The position numbers and the translations under genes are program-made. The notes beneath the pieces are model-generated. The model was not told where the DNA came from, made no database searches, and saw nothing but the letters and a program-made list of their open reading frames with translations. From Corella eumyota (lineage: Eukaryota > Chordata > Ascidiacea > Phlebobranchia > Corellidae), in NCBI GenBank assembly GCA_963082875.1, contig OY720103.1:62001-126000 (forward strand): a stretch of 64,000 nucleotides of DNA, read 5' to 3'. This document shows positions 58,201 through 64,000 of this stretch, one piece after another. How positions within the stretch are numbered: position 1 is the first letter of the stretch; the number at the start of each line of letters is the position of its first letter.

Positions 58201-58740
58201 GTGCTACAGAATGACTGAGACATTCTAGTCTTGTGCCACAGCTTGGTGAGTTAGTCAAGTTACAAACAACAGCATGGCCAGGTTGGGTGAAAAATGGGTG
58301 AACTCGTGCAGTTGAGATTTAGAAGAAATCACAATCAGCAAAAACTCGAGAATTTCGCCCAATTTCTTTGAACTAAAAAATAAGTAAATTCATCATGACG
58401 TCCCATAACTTTGGCTTAATAACGCAATGTAGATAATGTGTATCGTAGGTAATGTAAAGTCGAAACGCTGACGTCATTACTTTGATGTAATTAATAAGCC
58501 GTAGTTACCTTTCCATGTTGTGACCTTAGAGATTGGTTTGACTTTGGAGATCCTCCGGATTGTGCAAATTTGTTGCTGTTCCGCGGGGAAGACGCACTTA
58601 AGCAAGTTTTGGCAGATCGACCTAAAATTAATCAATAGTCAAATTATTGCTATCACCGAAAATTCTACAATTACCCTAATCTTCAATATCATATACCACA
58701 ACTAAATTAGAACCGATAACCCTTATACAGATGTAATGAT
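55273..58740. repeat. Array unit 10
   Basis: Full 3468 bp. It shares GCACTTAAGC at 58597 with units 1 and 9. Private changes are GTTGTGACACC, GCTATTTAATAAG and GTCAGTACTT. Confidence 0.97.
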
Positions 58741-61700
58741 CTCACAACCAAGCACATAGACATGTGTTCATTGGAAGACAAAGTTGTCACACCCCAGATC
58801 GGCATCAAACATGAGGTCTCGACTTTTTTTAACTTTAAAATTTTGTGTTTACATAACAATACAGGAGAAGTACCATAAGTATTCCCAAATAACTGTTGAT
58901 AACTAGCAATGAGTTGTTTTAAAATATCAAATCAAAACAACTGCACTAATCATAACAGTCAGAAGAAAACTGTATATATATAAGTTACTATGTCAATGAA
59001 TATTTACCACGAGTTGCCCTCATCAAAAAATGACATAAACCACTGCGAAGTAAAAACTGGCTTCGTCAACGTTAAAAACTGGAATTCAAGTGTAAAAAAC
59101 ATGTAATAATGACCAACATGTAAAATAATAGAATATTTAATTTAAAGCAAGTACATAACCCTGTAAAACAATGAGTACAAATAAATACAAGTTTGTAATA
59201 GTGCAATATTTCAGGTAAAAACTTAAAACTGGGTTAAGGTAACCGACAGCGTGTTGTAGCGGTAAGAACACTTGCTACACCACTCATGAGGTCGTAGGTT
59301 CAATCCCCACTGCTCTCACGCTGTAGCGCTATTGAATAAGACGATATAAACGGTATAAACTTCTGCTGAGTCAGCACTTAATCAGCAGCGTAATTATCGG
59401 GCCAATTATAATCTATAATATCCCAAACCGCCACAGGCAACAGGCAACTCGATACTGGGTGTGAGTAACTGATGTTACTCTATGTTTAGGTCGCGCTTTC
59501 GACTTTCCCACATGGAAGATAAATGTGTATATACAGAAAAGAAATAAATAAACAAATACGAGTTGTCTGATTAATCAATCTTATAGAGAACGTCCGTAAA
59601 GACGGACTTTTTTACGGATAACGGAAGTTTGTTTCCGCCGTTTTATAAAATCTCCGCAAAATTTTCTTATCCGTATATTCTTTATCCTCGATTTAAAATA
59701 AACGTCAAAACACTACACAAAATACCCTTTTTTTTATCTAATTTCGTAAAAAAATCAATAAAAACATTTCAAGCAACCCAAATATACGGAAACGTGCAAA
59801 ATGCGCAAATAAATTAACCCGTTAAATGCATCTTTTTTAAACCTTTAAATTGTATAAACAAACACATAAACATTTTTTATCTAAATGAGTTTAGTTCACC
59901 GAGGTTAAACAAACAGATCTACATCAAATTCGAATAATAAATTCAAAAAATTCAACTTGAATTCTCATTGCCGTCAGTTGGCGCGCTGCAATGAATTCCG
60001 CCAATTTTTTGCGGAAAAAAGCGGAAAAACAAGGCAAAGAATTTTCGTCAAAAAACTTAAATCGTAACATACAAAAATATAAAATTTTATTCATTTTCAA
60101 CATAAATCACGTTCCAAAAACTTGCAAAACAATTCTGTGACAACAATATATGTATTAAAAATAACAAAATTCCAAAAAACTCGATTTTAAAATTTTCGCC
60201 GACGCGAAATTTAAATCGACTGTCGCAAAAAGCTGCATAATTTTGATTAACACATTTTTAATTGAATTTCCTGTCAGATTACTTTAAAAAATTCCTTACA
60301 CGTTTTAAAAATAAATATACATGTTGTGGTATAACCGTTTTTTCCAGCAACGTCTGTTGCTATGTTCGAGGATAAACTTAAAACCCCAATTTGCAAAAGT
60401 AGAACACCCTGCATGGGGTGCTACCTAAATATTCTAGCAAGCTGTTTGAACAATACAAGGTTACACCGAAGCGTAATGTCCGAACATCGAAATCTAGCTT
60501 GAACTAACACATTCCATTAGAACACTCTTTCTCATACATTTTTCTTACATTTTCACACCTCAGAATTCTCTGCACAATAAAATCTCATCTTTTCCGTTTC
60601 CGGCCGCCTTAATACAATCCAAAAAATACACATTAATCTCGATGTTTAAAATATAAACGGAATACAGCGATATTAGTTAAACCACCACATGCTACTCGAA
60701 CATTGGGAAGTTATTAAAACATTTATTGGGTGCGGCAAGTCCAGCTTTGTCGTCGAGCTAACATACTTCGTGTAGTAGTCAGAACACTTTTTCCTACACT
60801 ATATGAGGTCCTGGGTCGATGCCCACCACTCTCTTGCTGTAGGGTTCACAAGTAAGGCACAAAAACGACACGAACTCCTGCTAAGCCAACACTTAATCGT
60901 GGCGATCATTTAAATATTTAACTTCTTTCGAACTAAATTATAATACTATTTCTCGGAGTAATGTCTTAACTTTTCCAACTAGAAACATAGATCTGTAATT
61001 GCACTCTTAAGAGGGTTGAAATTGCCTTACAATAATTATGCCGCATATCATTTCCAACAATAGAATTACAAATTGCTGTTTCTCTGAATTTTTATTACGA
61101 GATTAAGATAGCTTAAATAGTTGGACTTAACCAACAGACAATAATAAGTATAGCTCAACAAGACAACGAAAAACATCACGCTACCGAACCACTTTATGTA
61201 CTACAACATGAATAGTGTCTAACAAGTTTTTTTTCAAATTACCAATTGTACATGTAGACAATGACTACATTGCTTAAATTAAACTACAAGCACATATATC
61301 ATTTTGCTACATTATAAAGCACCATTTTTCGTCTAAAATATTAAAGATTAATATTCTTCCTTAGCACAGTGGTCAAAATAACTATAATAACTTGCATGAT
61401 TTTGCTAGTATATAGATTTCAACACTCAAATCTTTAAGCTATTCAACAAATCATCTTCCCATTCCTTGTTCTGACACTAAAAACAATTACAAATACAAAC
61501 TGCAATAAAGCTGATTATCAGTAGGCCTGGATAAAAGTTTTGCTACCGACAAACTAACAAAATAAGTTTACCAACAATTATATCAAAAGTAATCCTCCAA
61601 TAATTAGAAAATCTACCTTGTTTTGTTGAACAACTTTGTAATCAGTGAATATATCTCAGTAACTGCATGTGCTACAGAATGACTGAGACATTCTAGTCTT

Positions 61701-62208
61701 GTGCCACAGCTTGGTGAGTTAGTCAAGTTACAAACAACAGCATGGCCAGGTTGGGTGAAAAATGGGTGAACTCGTGCAGTTGAGATTTAGAAGAAATCAC
61801 AATCAGCAAAAACTCGAGAATTTCGCCCAATTTCTTTGAACTAAAAAATAAGTAAATTCATCATGACGTCCCATAACTTTGGCTTAATAACGCAATGTAG
61901 ATAATGTGTATCGTAGGTAATGTAAAGTCGAAACGCTGACGTCATTACTTTGATGTAATTAATAAGCCGTAGTTACCTTTCCATGTTGTGACCTTAGAGA
62001 TTGGTTTGACTTTGGAGATCCTCCGGATTGTGCAAATTTGTTGCTGTTCCGCGGGGAAGACGCACCTAAGCAAGTTTTGGCAGATCGACCTAAAATTAAT
62101 CAATAGTCAAATTATTGCTATCACCGAAAATTCTACAATTACCCTAATCTTCAATATCATATACCACAACTAAATTAGAACCGATAACCCTTATACAGAT
62201 GTAATGAT
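58741..62208. repeat. Array unit 11
   Basis: Full 3468 bp. It has GGGTGTGAG as in unit 9 and the private changes ACCACGAGTTG and ATAAACGGAATAC. Confidence 0.97.
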
Positions 62209-64000
62209 CTCACAACCAAGCACATAGACATGTGTTCATTGGAAGACAAAGTTGTCACACCCCAGATCGGCATCAAACATGAGGTCTCGACTTTTTTTAA
62301 CTTTAAAATTTTGTGTTTACATAACAATACAGGAGAAGTACCATAAGTATTCCCAAATAACTGTTGATAACTAGCAATGAGTTGTTTTAAAATATCAAAT
62401 CAAAACAACTGCACTAATCATAACAGTCAGAAGAAAACTGTATATATATAAGTTACTATGTCAATGAATATTTACCACCAGTTGCCCTCATCAAAAAATG
62501 ACATAAACCACTGCGAAGTAAAAACTGGCTTCGTCAACGTTAAAAACTGGAATTCAAGTGTAAAAAACATGTAATAATGACCAACATGTAAAATAATAGA
62601 ATATTTAATTTAAAGCAAGTACATAACCCTGTAAAACAATGAGTACAAATAAATACAAGTTTGTAATAGTGCAATATTTCAGGTAAAAACTTAAAACTGG
62701 GTTAAGGTAACCGACAGCGTGTTGTAGCGGTAAGAACACTTGCTACACCACTCATGAGGTCGTAGGTTCAATCCCCACTGCTCTCACGCTGTAGCGCTAT
62801 TGAATAAGACGATATAAACGGTATAAACTTCTGCTGAGTCAGCACTTAATCAGCAGCGTAATTATCGGGCCAATTATAATCTATAATATCCCAAACCGCC
62901 ACAGGCAACAGGCAACTCGATACTGGGTCTGAGTAACTGATGTTACTCTATGTTTAGGTCGCGCTTTCGACTTTCCCACATGGAAGATAAATGTGTATAT
63001 ACAGAAAAGAAATAAATAAACAAATACGAGTTGTCTGATTAATCAATCTTATAGAGAACGTCCGTAAAGACGGACTTTTTTACGGATAACGGAAGTTTGT
63101 TTCCGCCGTTTTATAAAATCTCCGCAAAATTTTCTTATCCGTATATTCTTTATCCTCGATTTAAAATAAACGTCAAAACACTACACAAAATACCCTTTTT
63201 TTTATCTAATTTCGTAAAAAAATCAATAAAAACATTTCAAGCAACCCAAATATACGGAAACGTGCAAAATGCGCAAATAAATTAACCCGTTAAATGCATC
63301 TTTTTTAAACCTTTAAATTGTATAAACAAACACATAAACATTTTTTATCTAAATGAGTTTAGTTCACCGAGGTTAAACAAACAGATCTACATCAAATTCG
63401 AATAATAAATTCAAAAAATTCAACTTGAATTCTCATTGCCGTCAGTTGGCGCGCTGCAATGAATTCCGCCAATTTTTTGCGGAAAAAAGCGGAAAAACAA
63501 GGCAAAGAATTTTCGTCAAAAAACTTAAATCGTAACATACAAAAATATAAAATTTTATTCATTTTCAACATAAATCACGTACCAAAAACTTGCAAAACAA
63601 TTCTGTGACAACAATATATGTATTAAAACTAACAAAATTCCAAAAAACTCGATTTTAAAATTTTCGCCGACGCGAAATTTAAATCGACTGTCGCAAAAAG
63701 CTGCATAATTTTGATTAACACATTTTTAATTGAATTTCCTGTCAGATTACTTTAAAAAATTCCTTACACGTTTTAAAAATAAATATACATGTTGTGGTAT
63801 AACCGTTTTTTCCAGCAACGTCTGTTGCTATGTTCGAGGATAAACTTAAAACCCTAATTTGCAAAAGTAGAACACCCTGCATGGGGTGCTACCTAAATAT
63901 TCTAGCAAGCTGTTTGAACAATACAAGGTTACACCGAAGCGTAATGTCCGAACATCGAAATCTAGCTTGAACTAACACATTCCATTGGAACACCCTTTCT
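62209..64000. repeat. Array unit 12, cut by the window end
   Basis: The first 1792 bp of a unit. Variants become denser in the last 400 bp (TTAAAACTAACAAAATT, AAAACCCTAATTT, CCATTGGAACACCCTTTCT). The array may therefore be nearing a more diverged unit or its right edge. Confidence 0.95.

Larger units (their letters stand above)
23228..64000. repeat. Tandem array of a 3468-bp unit, at least 12 units
   Basis: From the first CTCACAACCAAGCACATAG the sequence repeats head-to-tail with an exact 3468-bp period to the window end. Unit starts are 23228, 26413, 32764, 36232, 39700, 43168, 46636, 48337, 51805, 55273, 58741 and 62209. Most units differ by only a handful of substitutions. Unit 1 is clearly more diverged, as expected for an array edge under unequal exchange. 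Exceptions to the period are unit 1 (283 bp shorter), unit 2 (2883 bp longer, hAT insertion plus target duplication) and unit 7 (1767 bp shorter). Each unit holds two SINE relics, minus-strand exon-like islands and long AT-rich spacer. No long open frame spans a unit. Confidence 0.98.

Noticed and set aside
23228-64000. rDNA-like or histone-like gene array
   Set aside because: No rRNA, 5S or histone coding sequence was recognised in the unit.
23228-64000. LTR-type element giving the tandem pattern
   Set aside because: The repeats are contiguous full units with no internal polymerase or integrase-like coding sequence, so terminal repeats of a retroelement do not explain them.

Overview
This looks like animal nuclear DNA, most likely from a Ciona-like ascidian. 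The evidence is AT-rich sequence, genes with many small exons and GT-AG introns of about 50-300 bp, adhesion-GPCR, axonemal-dynein and titin-like coding sequence, and many short tRNA-derived SINEs. The species is an inference; I could not search for it. All exon structures were read by eye from splice signals and reading frames.

Left third (1-16.7 kb). A minisatellite (1-568) is followed by a complete 17-exon minus-strand adhesion GPCR (828-5278): signal peptide, C-type lectin, EGF, hormone-receptor motif, GAIN/GPS, seven membrane helices. Upstream of it lies a broken cysteine-rich 'CxxGxYC' gene (about 5996-7330), then a MITE-like element and an interspersed repeat. Next is a convergent gene pair: a 97-residue single-pass membrane protein on plus (8618-9246) and a 404-residue single-pass protein on minus (9250-11851). 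Their stop codons are 3 bp apart. The minus gene has three candidate first exons that all splice in the same phase. A decayed dynein heavy-chain stalk region (about 12.78-15.41 kb, minus) carries a 36-bp in-phase minisatellite. An RFX-type X-box (16137-16149) stands before a short, uncertain plus-strand transcript.

Middle (16.7-23.2 kb). Mostly relics: unidentified minus-strand coding fragments (17.05-19.07 kb), a quiet AT-rich stretch, then Ig and fibronectin-III fragments of a titin/twitchin-like protein (20.4-22.6 kb).

Right two thirds (23228-64000). One tandem array of a 3468-bp unit, with 12 units seen, running off the window. Unit 1 at the edge is the most diverged and has lost 283 bp. 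Unit 2 is interrupted by a 2875-bp hAT transposon with a perfect 8-bp target duplication and an uninterrupted 782-codon transposase. Unit 7 has lost 1767 bp. Shared variants show that units 2-3 and 4-5 are copies of one two-unit block, and the hAT inserted after that duplication. Each unit carries two SINE relics and minus-strand exon-like islands, so the array may have grown from a gene segment.
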